The notes under the pieces were generated by a model. That model was not told the DNA's origin. It searched no databases and saw nothing but the letters and a program-made list of their open reading frames with translations. Shown here piece after piece: positions 34,657 to 43,266 of a stretch of 64,000 nt of DNA (positions are counted from its first letter, which is position 1; every line of letters begins with the position of its first letter). A program made the translations under genes and the position numbers. The DNA comes from Allorhizobium undicola ORS 992 = ATCC 700741 (lineage in GTDB: Bacteria > Pseudomonadota > Alphaproteobacteria > Rhizobiales > Rhizobiaceae), in the NCBI RefSeq assembly GCF_000621665.1, contig NZ_JHXQ01000003.1, positions 1 through 64,000 of the forward strand, read 5' to 3'.

Positions 34657-35525
34657 GCGAAGGTTTCAAGGATCAGGGCCGGGAACGGACGGAGCGCCGC
34701 GTCGGGCAGGTGAAAGAGGTTACGAGCCTCGCCAATCCGCTGGTCAAGGACATCAAGGCGCTTTCGCAGAAGAAAACGCGGGAAGAAACCGGTACCTTTC
34801 TGGCCGAAGGGCTGAAACTGGTGATCGATGCGGTGGAGCTGGGCTGGAGCATTCGCTATCTGCTCTATTCCAAGGCGGCGCGTGGCAAGCCGCTGGTGGA
34901 GAAGGTTGCGGCGCGGACCGTTGCCCGTGGTGGCATGGTGCTGGAAGTCAGCGAAAAGGTCATGTCCTCCATTACCCGCAAGGACAATCCGCAAATGGTG
35001 GCGGCGGTGTTCGACCAGCGCTGGCGTGCGCTTTCCGATGTCCGGCTGGATAAAAACGAAACCTGGGTGGCGCTGGACCGCGTGCGCGATCCCGGCAATC
35101 TCGGCACGATCATCCGCACCGCCGACGCCGCCGGGGCCTCCGGCGTCATGCTGATCGGCGATTGCACCGATCCGTTTTCCATGGAAACCGTGCGTGCCAC
35201 CATGGGCTCCGTCTTTGCAGTACCGCTGGTGAAGACCGGCGTGGAGGATTTTCTGCGTTGGAAAAAGACGGCGGGTGTGGCCCTTGTCGCCACGCATCTG
35301 GCCGGGGCGGTGGATTATCGCAAGATTGATTACAAGAGCCGCCCGACCGTCGTGATGATGGGCAACGAGCAATCCGGCCTGCCGGAAGAACTGGCCTCCG
35401 CCGCCGACCGGCTGGCGCGCATCCCGCAGGCGGGGCTGGCGGATTCGCTCAATCTCGCCATTGCCACCGGCATCATGCTATTTGAGGCGCGCCGCCATCT
35501 CTTGACACTGGAAGGCGCAGAATGA
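34653..35525 (+). CDS. TrmH/SpoU-family RNA 2'-O-methyltransferase
   Basis: 290 residues. The N-terminal substrate-binding domain has [18 protein letters not shown]. The SPOUT domain has motif 1 [20 protein letters not shown], motif 2 [13 protein letters not shown] and motif 3 [19 protein letters not shown]. It methylates ribose in tRNA or rRNA; which base is unknown. The ATG at 34653 overlaps the previous stop; its own stop overlaps lspA's start, so three genes are coupled. Confidence 0.9.
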   Translation: MSEGFKDQGRERTERRVGQVKEVTSLANPLVKDIKALSQKKTREETGTFLAEGLKLVIDAVELGWSIRYLLYSKAARGKPLVEKVAARTVARGGMVLEVSEKVMSSITRKDNPQMVAAVFDQRWRALSDVRLDKNETWVALDRVRDPGNLGTIIRTADAAGASGVMLIGDCTDPFSMETVRATMGSVFAVPLVKTGVEDFLRWKKTAGVALVATHLAGAVDYRKIDYKSRPTVVMMGNEQSGLPEELASAADRLARIPQAGLADSLNLAIATGIMLFEARRHLLTLEGAE

Positions 35526-36013
35526 CCCGCTCTCCCGCGCTGTTTTCCCGCCCGATTCCGGCCATCCTCTGCATCCTGCTGGCGCTTTTGCTGGATCAGG
35601 CGATAAAATACGCGGTCGAGGCCATGCTGCCCATGCATGAGCTGGTGCATGTCGTGCCGATGCTGGGGCTGTTCCGCACGCATAATCTGGGCGTTGCCTT
35701 TTCCATGCTCTCGCATCTCGATGCCTGGGCCATCGTCGGAATGCGGCTTGTCATCGTGGCCTTCGTGCTATGGCTTTGGCGCAATACCAGCGGCGATCAT
35801 CGCTTTGCTCATTTCGGCTATTCGCTGATCATTGCGGGTGCCTTCGGCAATATCATCGACCGTTTTGTTTACGGCTATGTCGTCGATTATATCCTTTTCT
35901 ATACGCAAACATGGTCCTTTGCCGTCTTCAATCTGGCAGATTCCTTCATCAGCGTCGGCGCCGGTCTGATCCTGCTGGAAGAACTGCTGCTTTTGCGGCG
36001 CAAGAAGCCTTGA
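35522..36013 (+). CDS. lspA: Lipoprotein signal peptidase II
   Basis: 163 residues, four transmembrane helices. The catalytic aspartates are in [16 protein letters not shown] and [15 protein letters not shown]; the conserved NLGVAFSML precedes them. It cleaves the signal peptide of diacylglyceryl-modified prolipoproteins at the inner membrane. Length is normal. Its ATG overlaps the preceding gene's stop. Confidence 0.96.
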   Translation: MTRSPALFSRPIPAILCILLALLLDQAIKYAVEAMLPMHELVHVVPMLGLFRTHNLGVAFSMLSHLDAWAIVGMRLVIVAFVLWLWRNTSGDHRFAHFGYSLIIAGAFGNIIDRFVYGYVVDYILFYTQTWSFAVFNLADSFISVGAGLILLEELLLLRRKKP

Positions 36014-36252
36014 GGATCACGAGGCGCATCTCTGCAAGAGCATTGTTCCAGCCATGGCGGAGATCTCGCGAGGCGCATTGAAAGCCTGCGCGGTTTTGCC
36101 CGACATGTTGTAAATTTTAGCAATTACTTTTACAGTTCGGCAACAGTCCCTCTCACACAATGCCGAAATGATGCGACGTTTCCTTAACCGGGACGCTGTA
36201 GAGAAGAAACTGTCCCGAACAGGAACGATCCCGTTCCTTGTCCAGCAGCAGG

Positions 36253-37860
36253 ATGGCAGGCGTGGCCCCGATGGATATGCAGGATGTCTCCCTACCGAGA
36301 GAAACGGCAGAAAGTGTGCGGGAGCGGCTTCTGGCAACTGTGAGCCATGAAATGCGAACGCCGCTCAACGGTATTCTGGGCATGAGCTACCTGCTGGGTC
36401 GGACTGAGCTGTCACCGGAGCAGAGAAATTATCTGGCCTCCATCGTGCAGGCGGGCGAGGCGCTTCAACAATTGGTGGCGGATCTTCTCGATTTTTCGAC
36501 ACTGGAAACCGGCCATTTCGAGCTTCACAACCAGCGTGTTTCACCCCGCCGGCTGATTGAGGGCGTGGTGGAAATGCTGGCCCCGCGCGCCCACGCCAAG
36601 GGCATAGAAATTGCCGCAACCGCCGCTGCCGCCGTACCGCCGGAAATCGAGGTGGATGTGGCGCGCCTGCGGCAGGTGCTGTTCAACATCATTGGCAATG
36701 CCGTAAAATTTACCCAGGAGGGGGGTGTTCTGGTGACAAGCACCTGCCTGGGTGAGGAACTGGTCATTCGTATTCGCGATACCGGCCCCGGCATGACGGA
36801 GGAAGAGCGGGCACGGCTTTTCGTCGAGTTCTCGCAGGCGGGCGATCTTCTGCAACGCAGCGGCGGCACGGGTTTGGGCCTTTTTATCTCGCAACGGCTG
36901 ATGATGGCGCTTGGCGGTTCGCTGGCGGTTGCCGAAAGCCAGAAGGGCAAGGGTAGCCTGTTCGAAATCCGGCTTCCCTGCCGTCCGGCAGGTTCTGACC
37001 GGCCGCAGATCCCGCATGAGGAGCTTCTGGCGGGCTCCGTGGTGGTGGTGCTGGCGCCGGAGGGACCGGCGGCGGAAAGCTGCCGGGCCAGCGTCAAGGC
37101 GTTGGGCGGATATTGTTTCGCAACGGCCGATCCGATGCAGGCGCTGGAGGAAATCCTGCGACTGAGCCAGACTGCTGCGCCTGTTACCGATCTCATCGTC
37201 GATCACCGCAGCATCTCCGGTTACGATGCGCATCTGGCGGCAAAACTTGAAACCCTGCCCAGACTGCGTCGCACGTTTCTCGTGACCCCGGAGGAGCGCC
37301 CGACCCGTCCACTGACCGGCTTCGATGCCTGGCTCATCCGTCCGCTGCGTGAACAGACCCTCAGCGACGTGCTGCGCGGCCTGATGAGCGGCTTCGATAA
37401 CGCCATTGAAGCGGAGGAGGAGCGAGACATCGGCGAGGCCAGCCCCACGGCTGAATGCCTGAACGTGCTGGTGGGTGAGGATGATCTGGTCAATGCCACG
37501 CTGTTGAAGGCCGTGCTGCAAAAGGCCGGTCACAAGGTCGCGCTGGTCGGCGATTTCGACGCCTTGCGTCGCGAGGTGGCCTCGGATGATGGCGCCAGCG
37601 CCGATCTCATCATAACCGATCTCGGTATGCCCGGCGGCGAGGGGCCATCGGTTCTGCGTTATATCCGCATGATCGAACAGCTCAAGCGCCGCCGCCGCTG
37701 CCCCATCATGGTGCTGACAGGCGATCTGCGTGACAGTTCGCGGGTGGATGCGCTGACGAGTGGAGCGAATATGGTCTTGCAGAAGCCGGTCAACCCGGAT
37801 CGATTGCTGCGGGAAATACGCTCGCTGCTCCAATCCGCCGATTGCCGACGGGCTGGCTGA
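36253..37860 (+). CDS. Soluble hybrid histidine kinase with two receiver-type domains
   Basis: 535 residues from the ATG at 36253; a TTG at 36238 and ATGs at 36271 and 36277 are alternatives. No membrane helix or PAS domain. HisKA with SHEMRTPLNGILGMS (His32), HATPase with NIIGNAVKFTQEGG, DTGPGMTEEE and GGTGLGLFIS, then a degenerate receiver-like segment (LIVDHRSISGYDAH, with Arg replacing the usual Lys in LIRPLRE). The C-terminal true receiver has acceptor Asp in LIITDLGMPGGEG and Lys in LQKPVNPD. Output partner not adjacent. Confidence 0.88.
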   Translation: MAGVAPMDMQDVSLPRETAESVRERLLATVSHEMRTPLNGILGMSYLLGRTELSPEQRNYLASIVQAGEALQQLVADLLDFSTLETGHFELHNQRVSPRRLIEGVVEMLAPRAHAKGIEIAATAAAAVPPEIEVDVARLRQVLFNIIGNAVKFTQEGGVLVTSTCLGEELVIRIRDTGPGMTEEERARLFVEFSQAGDLLQRSGGTGLGLFISQRLMMALGGSLAVAESQKGKGSLFEIRLPCRPAGSDRPQIPHEELLAGSVVVVLAPEGPAAESCRASVKALGGYCFATADPMQALEEILRLSQTAAPVTDLIVDHRSISGYDAHLAAKLETLPRLRRTFLVTPEERPTRPLTGFDAWLIRPLREQTLSDVLRGLMSGFDNAIEAEEERDIGEASPTAECLNVLVGEDDLVNATLLKAVLQKAGHKVALVGDFDALRREVASDDGASADLIITDLGMPGGEGPSVLRYIRMIEQLKRRRRCPIMVLTGDLRDSSRVDALTSGANMVLQKPVNPDRLLREIRSLLQSADCRRAG

Positions 37861-37987
37861 GCGAGCTTCAACGCTTTATAAAGCGTGTCGCGATCTTTCA
37901 GATTCGCGGCTGACGCTTTACGTCATTGTTTTTTCGCCTGTCGTTGTCGCAAAATCGAATACAGTTTTGCTGGAAATGCTCCAGGGA

Positions 37988-39199
37988 TCACGCATCTGCC
38001 AGCATGGCTGCGATTTTTTCCGCCAGTTTTGCGGCAACGTCGGCCTTGGAAAGCTCCGGCCAGCTTTCCTCGCCCTCCCGATAAATCAGCCTGACGCTGT
38101 TGCGTTCGCCGCCCATGATGCCGGTTTCGGGTGAAACATCGTTGGCAACGATCAGGTCGGCCCCCTTGCGCTCCAGCTTTGCGCGACCATTGACGCTGAC
38201 ATTCTGCGTTTCCGCAGCAAAGCCGACAACCAGGCGCGGACGTGCCTGATGATGTCCGACGGTGGCAAGAATGTCCGGGTTCTCAGCCAGAACCAGCGCA
38301 GGCGGGCCTTCTCCGGGCTGCTTCTTGATCTTGTGCGTGGATGCGTCCGCCACGCGCCAGTCTGCCACCGCCGCGACCATCACCGCAATGTCTGCGGGCA
38401 GGGCGTTCAGCACCGCGTCTCGCATGTCCTCGGCACGCTCCACATGAATGACGTTCACCCCGGCAGGGTCAGCCAGCGTAACCGGCCCTGACACCAATGT
38501 CACCTCGGCGCCCAGCCTGGCAAGCGCCTCGGCAATGGCGTGGCCCTGCTTGCCGGAGGAGCGATTGGCGATATAGCGCACCGGATCGATCGGCTCATGC
38601 GTGGGGCCGGAAGTGACAATGGCCTTTTTTCCCTGCAAGGGGCGGGAGCGGGCGCTCAACATATCCTCGATAGCGCCCACGATCTCCAGAGGCTCGGCCA
38701 TGCGGCCAAGGCCTGCCTCGCCGCTTTCGGCCATTTCGCCGCGCATGGGGCCGATGAAGGCAATGCCATCGGCTTTCAAACAGGCGACATTGCGTTTGGT
38801 GGCCGGATTTTCCCACATGCGCGGGTTCATGGCGGGCGCAACCAGCACCTGCTTGTCCCGCGCCAGCAGGGCGGCGGTGGCAAGATCGTCAGCCAGCCCA
38901 TTGGCCATTTTTGCCATCAGGTCAGCCGTTGCAGGCGCGATGACGATCAGATCACACTCCCGCGCCAGCCGGATATGGCCGACATCCTGCTCATCCTCGC
39001 GGGAAAAAAGGTCCGTATAGACATGCGACGCGCTCAGCGCCCCCACCGCCAGCGGCGTTACGAATTGCTGCGCGGCTGCCGTCATCAAAGGGCGCACGCA
39101 GGCGCCTCGTTCCCGCAGACGGCGGATGAGGTCGAGGCTTTTATAGGCAGCAATACCACCGCCGATGACCAGGAGAATTTGCTTGCCTGCCAGGCTCAT
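37988..39199 (-). CDS. coaBC: Bifunctional phosphopantothenoylcysteine decarboxylase / synthetase
   Basis: 403 residues. The CoaC half binds FMN: GGGIAAYKSLDLIRRLR, the APATADLMAKMANGLADDL loop, and PAMNPRMWENPATKRN. The CoaB half has VTSGPTHEPIDPVRYIANRS, GAEVTLVSGPVTL and NDVSPETGIMGG. Together these make 4'-phosphopantetheine from 4'-phosphopantothenate and cysteine for CoA. The start at 39199 has GAGGA upstream. Single gene on the minus strand. Confidence 0.96.
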   Translation of the reverse strand: MSLAGKQILLVIGGGIAAYKSLDLIRRLRERGACVRPLMTAAAQQFVTPLAVGALSASHVYTDLFSREDEQDVGHIRLARECDLIVIAPATADLMAKMANGLADDLATAALLARDKQVLVAPAMNPRMWENPATKRNVACLKADGIAFIGPMRGEMAESGEAGLGRMAEPLEIVGAIEDMLSARSRPLQGKKAIVTSGPTHEPIDPVRYIANRSSGKQGHAIAEALARLGAEVTLVSGPVTLADPAGVNVIHVERAEDMRDAVLNALPADIAVMVAAVADWRVADASTHKIKKQPGEGPPALVLAENPDILATVGHHQARPRLVVGFAAETQNVSVNGRAKLERKGADLIVANDVSPETGIMGGERNSVRLIYREGEESWPELSKADVAAKLAEKIAAMLADA

Positions 39200-39360
39200 A
39201 AACGGATCGTCCTCTTCTGCGGGCCACACGCAATACGGTCGGACAATGCTCTATTGAAGGACCGAGGGCAATCTCCGGGCATCCATCCACAAACAGTTCC
39301 GCCGCCCAAAGGCGGCGGATATTGTCTTTCGCGTCATCACCTTGCCGGCGTGACCGCTTT

Positions 39361-39424
39361 GACTGTTTGTTTCTGCGCATTTTCAAACGGAAAACCGGTT
39401 TCCCCTTTTCCTGGAAATGCTCTA
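39361..39424. repeat. AACCGGTT-cored repeat (module A)
   Basis: Contains GCGCATTTTCAAACGG, AAAACCGGTTTCC and GGAAATGCTCTAG, directly downstream of dnaJ. The ends GCATTTTC and GGAAATGC pair, so a transcript would fold. Same family as 7146-7208 and 46249-46311, here without the hairpin module. Confidence 0.7.
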
Positions 39425-40570
39425 GCCTTCGAAGAATTCCTTCATCCGGGCAAAGAAGCCGGTGGATTCGGGGTTGTTTTCCTTGGAGGACAGTTGCTCG
39501 AATTCCTGCAACAGTTCGCGCTGGCGTTTGGTGAGCTTTTGCGGCGTCTCGATCTGGATCTGGATATAAAGATCGCCCATCTGCTGCGAGCGCAGCACGG
39601 GCATTCCCTTGCCCTTCAGCCGGAACTGCTTGCCCGATTGCGTGCCTTCCGGCACGGTTACGCGCGATTTGCTGCCATCCAGTGTCGTGACGTCGAAGGT
39701 TCCGCCAAGGGCTGCGGTGGTCATCGAAATCGGCACGGAGCAATAAAGATCCGCCCCCTCGCGCTGGAAAAACTGGTGCGGCTTGACCGAGAGGAAGATG
39801 TACAAATCCCCGGACGGCCCGCCGCGCAGCCCTGCTTCACCTTCACCTTGCAGCCGGATGCGCGTTCCGTCCTCGATGCCGGAAGGAATCGATACGGAAA
39901 GCTGACGCTCTTCGGTCACGCGGCCCTGGCCATGGCACTTGGTGCAGGGATCGGAAATCGTCTGGCCCCGGCCATGACAGGTGGGGCAGGTGCGTTCGAT
40001 CGAGAAAAACCCTTGGGCTGCGCGTACACGACCGGAGCCCTGACAGGTGGAGCAGGTGGTGGGCTTGGTGCCGGGCTTGGCGCCGGATCCCGAGCACACT
40101 TCGCAGGTAATCGAGGTTGGCACCCTGATCTGCGCCGTCTTGCCGGCATAGGCCTCTTCCAGCGAGATCTCCATGTTGTAGCGAAGGTCGGCGCCGCGTT
40201 CGCGTCCACCGCTGGAGCGGGCGCGGGCCCCGCCACGGCCGCCTCCCATCATCTCGCCGAAAATATCTTCGAAGATGTCGGAGAAGCCACCGCCGCCGCC
40301 ACCGAAGCCGCCCCCGCCAAAGCCGCCACCACCCATGCCGCCCTGTTCAAAGGCAGCGTGACCAAAACGGTCATAGGCGGCACGCTTCTGGGGGTCCTTC
40401 AGCGTTTCATAAGCCTCGTTTATCTCTTTGAACTTCTTTTCCGCTTCGGCATCGCCCGGATTCTTGTCCGGGTGATAGGTCATCGCGAGCTTGCGAAAGG
40501 CGCTTTTCAGCTCCTTTTCATCCGCGCTTCGCGAAACGCCGAGGGTTTCGTAAAAATCTGCCTTTGCCAT
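39422..40570 (-). CDS. dnaJ: Chaperone DnaJ
   Basis: 382 residues. J domain with HPD in [13 protein letters not shown], a Gly/Phe-rich linker, then four zinc-finger repeats ([32 protein letters not shown]) and the two client-binding beta domains. It stimulates DnaK ATPase and delivers unfolded clients. It starts four bases after the small secreted gene, so all three genes from dnaK appear to be one operon. Confidence 0.98.
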   Translation of the reverse strand: MAKADFYETLGVSRSADEKELKSAFRKLAMTYHPDKNPGDAEAEKKFKEINEAYETLKDPQKRAAYDRFGHAAFEQGGMGGGGFGGGGFGGGGGGFSDIFEDIFGEMMGGGRGGARARSSGGRERGADLRYNMEISLEEAYAGKTAQIRVPTSITCEVCSGSGAKPGTKPTTCSTCQGSGRVRAAQGFFSIERTCPTCHGRGQTISDPCTKCHGQGRVTEERQLSVSIPSGIEDGTRIRLQGEGEAGLRGGPSGDLYIFLSVKPHQFFQREGADLYCSVPISMTTAALGGTFDVTTLDGSKSRVTVPEGTQSGKQFRLKGKGMPVLRSQQMGDLYIQIQIETPQKLTKRQRELLQEFEQLSSKENNPESTGFFARMKEFFEG

Positions 40571-40574
40571 GGTC

Positions 40575-41039
40575 TTACAAAGCTCTCAAAGCCCGTTCCA
40601 CGCCCGCGTGGTTGCCGATTTTCTGTCCGGCCTGCACATCGCAGGCGGCCATGTCCTTGCTGAAATCCGCAGCCGCGTCCCGCGCGTCACCCATCAGCAG
40701 CTTTCGCGGTTCGCCGCGCTGCGTAATAGCCTCAGTCAGGGCGGTGGCGGCAAAACCCAGCGAATGCGCGGCCAGATCGCAGGACGAAACCTGTCCACCG
40801 GCCTTCTTGCGCTTCAACCCTGCTTCGATAAGCGGGGCCAGATCACTGATAGCCTTGCGCAACATGCCCGAATCCCGCCTGGCAATGGCCTGCATGACGG
40901 TTGCCTCGGCAGTGCTGATGCGGCGCTGCGCATCTCCCGCCGATTGTGCGAAGGCCGTCGTGGCGATCAGCAAGGAGAATGCGGCTGGCCCGAAGGCCAG
41001 CCATGTTCCGAAAGATGTTTTACGAGAAGTCTGCATCAA
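40575..41039 (-). CDS. Secreted protein of unknown function within the dnaK operon
   Basis: 154 residues. The N-terminus [20 protein letters not shown] followed by QSAG is a clear Sec signal peptide. The mature part is helical and Ala-rich, with two cysteines ([13 protein letters not shown] and [12 protein letters not shown]) that could form a disulfide in the periplasm. No family recognised. Its ATG overlaps the dnaK stop (ATGA) and its stop lies four bases before dnaJ, so it should be heat-induced with both. A periplasmic product inside a cytoplasmic chaperone operon is odd. Confidence 0.85.
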   Translation of the reverse strand: MMQTSRKTSFGTWLAFGPAAFSLLIATTAFAQSAGDAQRRISTAEATVMQAIARRDSGMLRKAISDLAPLIEAGLKRKKAGGQVSSCDLAAHSLGFAATALTEAITQRGEPRKLLMGDARDAAADFSKDMAACDVQAGQKIGNHAGVERALRAL

Positions 41040-42949
41040 GCCGACTTCTTCGTGTTGTCATCCTTCACTTCTTCATAATCGGCGTCAACGACATTGTCGT
41101 CCTTCTCGCCGGATGCGCCTTCATGACCAGCCTCGGCCTGCTGCGCCTCGTAAATGGCCTGACCAAGCTTCATGGATACTTCCATGAGGGTCTGGGTCTT
41201 GGCCTGGATGTCATCGGCATCCGGCTCGGCCGCTTCGAGTGCGCCCTTGACGCTGGCAATCGCGTCTTCGATGGCCTTTTTGTCCGCCTCGGAAACCTTG
41301 TCGCCATAGTCCTTCAGGGACTTTTCGGTGGAGTGAACGAGGCTTTCGGCCTGGTTCTTCGCTTCCACCACGGCGCGGCGCTTGCGGTCGGCCTCGGCAT
41401 TGGCTTCGGCATCCTTGACCATCTTTTCGATGTCGGCGTCGGAAAGGCCGCCGGAGGCCTGGATGCGGATCTGCTGCTCCTTGCCGGTACCCTTGTCCTT
41501 AGCCGAAACCTGCACGATGCCGTTGGCGTCGATATCGAAGGTCACTTCGATCTGCGGAACGCCACGCGGGGCCGGGGGCAGGCCGACGAGGTCGAACTGG
41601 CCAAGCAGCTTGTTGTCGGCTGCCATTTCGCGCTCGCCCTGCGAGACGCGGATGGTAACAGCCTGCTGGTTGTCTTCCGCGGTCGAGAAGACCTGGCTCT
41701 TCTTCGTCGGGATCGTGGTGTTGCGATCGATCAGACGGGTGAACACGCCACCCAGCGTTTCGATACCCAGCGACAGAGGCGTCACGTCGAGCAGCAGTAC
41801 GTCCTTGACGTCGCCCTGCAACACGCCGCCCTGGATGGCAGCGCCCATGGCAACCACTTCATCCGGGTTGACACCCTTGTGCGGCTCCTTGCCGAACAGC
41901 TGCTTGACGATTTCCTGAACCTTCGGCATCCGGCTCATGCCGCCGACCAGCACGACTTCATCGATCTCGGCGGCGGTAACGCCTGCATCCTTCAATGCGG
42001 CCTTGCAGGGCGCGACGGTGCGCTGCACCAGATCGTCCACGAGGCTTTCGAACTTGGCGCGCGTCAGCTTCATCGTCAGGTGCTTGGGGCCGGAGGCGTC
42101 GGCGGTGATGAAGGGCAGGTTGATTTCCGTCTGCTGCGAGGAAGACAGCTCGATCTTGGCCTTTTCAGCGGCTTCCTTCAGGCGCTGCAAGGCAAGCTTG
42201 TCGTTCTTCAGCTCGATGCCATTGTCCTTCTTGAACTCGGCTGCGAGATATTCGACCAGTCGCATGTCGAAATCTTCACCGCCAAGGAAGGTGTCGCCAT
42301 TGGTGGACTTCACTTCGAAGACGCCATCGCCGATTTCGAGAATGGAAATATCGAAGGTGCCGCCGCCAAGGTCGTAAACGGCAATGGTCTTGCCTTCGCG
42401 CTTGTCGAGACCGTAAGCCAGGGCGGCCGCGGTCGGCTCGTTGATGATGCGCAGCACTTCCAGACCGGCGATGCGTCCTGCATCCTTGGTGGCCTGACGC
42501 TGGGCGTCGTTGAAGTAGGCCGGAACGGTGATGACGGCCTTTTCGACCTTTTCGCCGAGATAGGCTTCCGCGGTTTCCTTCATCTTCTGGAGAACCATGG
42601 CGGAGATCTGTGAGGGCGAATAACCCTTGCCATTGGCCTCGACCCAGGCGTCGCCATTGTCACCCTTCACGATGTGGAAGGGCACGAGACCCTTGTCCTT
42701 CTCGACGGTCGGGTCCTCGAAGCGGCGGCCGATCAGGCGCTTCACGGCAAACAGCGTGTTGGTCGGGTTGGTGACAGCCTGGCGCTTGGCGGGCTGACCG
42801 ACCAGACGCTCGCCGTCTTCCGAAAAGGCCACCATGGAGGGCGTCGTGCGTGCACCTTCCGAATTTTCGATGACCTTTGCGTCCTTGCCATCCATGACGG
42901 AGACGCAGGAATTGGTCGTTCCAAGGTCGATACCGATTACTTTTGCCAT
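41036..42949 (-). CDS. dnaK: Chaperone DnaK (Hsp70)
   Basis: 637 residues. Actin-like ATPase with [16 protein letters not shown], the phosphate loop [17 protein letters not shown], and the adenosine motif [14 protein letters not shown]. Then the substrate domain ([16 protein letters not shown]) and the lid, ending [15 protein letters not shown]. Normal length for alphaproteobacteria. Preceded by AAGGAGAG and, further up, a sigma-32-like promoter (43062-43090). Confidence 0.99.
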   Translation of the reverse strand: MAKVIGIDLGTTNSCVSVMDGKDAKVIENSEGARTTPSMVAFSEDGERLVGQPAKRQAVTNPTNTLFAVKRLIGRRFEDPTVEKDKGLVPFHIVKGDNGDAWVEANGKGYSPSQISAMVLQKMKETAEAYLGEKVEKAVITVPAYFNDAQRQATKDAGRIAGLEVLRIINEPTAAALAYGLDKREGKTIAVYDLGGGTFDISILEIGDGVFEVKSTNGDTFLGGEDFDMRLVEYLAAEFKKDNGIELKNDKLALQRLKEAAEKAKIELSSSQQTEINLPFITADASGPKHLTMKLTRAKFESLVDDLVQRTVAPCKAALKDAGVTAAEIDEVVLVGGMSRMPKVQEIVKQLFGKEPHKGVNPDEVVAMGAAIQGGVLQGDVKDVLLLDVTPLSLGIETLGGVFTRLIDRNTTIPTKKSQVFSTAEDNQQAVTIRVSQGEREMAADNKLLGQFDLVGLPPAPRGVPQIEVTFDIDANGIVQVSAKDKGTGKEQQIRIQASGGLSDADIEKMVKDAEANAEADRKRRAVVEAKNQAESLVHSTEKSLKDYGDKVSEADKKAIEDAIASVKGALEAAEPDADDIQAKTQTLMEVSMKLGQAIYEAQQAEAGHEGASGEKDDNVVDADYEEVKDDNTKKSA

Positions 42950-43061
42950 GTTATTCTCTCCTTGAAGCAGGCTGTCGGAACCCCAAAAGCATTCCGTTGA
43001 CAGCCCCTCGACGTGGATTTTTGTCTTCGGGTTTGCGCAGCGATGCTGCCTTATGCGGCGT

Positions 43062-43090
43062 ATATAAGAACCGGAATTTGGGACTGCAAG
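43062..43090 (-). promoter_or_regulatory. Heat-shock (sigma-32-like) promoter of dnaK
   Basis: Reading leftward, CTTGCA (43090-43085) and CTTATAT (43068-43062) are separated by 16 bases, close to the alphaproteobacterial RpoH consensus (CTTG-- with CYTATNT). It lies about 110 bases before the dnaK start. No CIRCE palindrome is seen, which fits RpoH rather than HrcA control. Confidence 0.6.
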
Positions 43091-43266
43091 GCACCAAATT
43101 CACGGGATGTTGAAGTCTGTGGTTGCGGAACGAAAATTTGGTCCTTCGGAGCCGTGCCGGTTCGGTGGTTTGCCTTTTTGAGCGGCGAAAACCCGCCTTG
43201 TTATGCGAAAGCGGAAAACCATAACCGTGCTTGCTTGCGCCGGACCTTTGCCTGTGGCTTTTTGCA

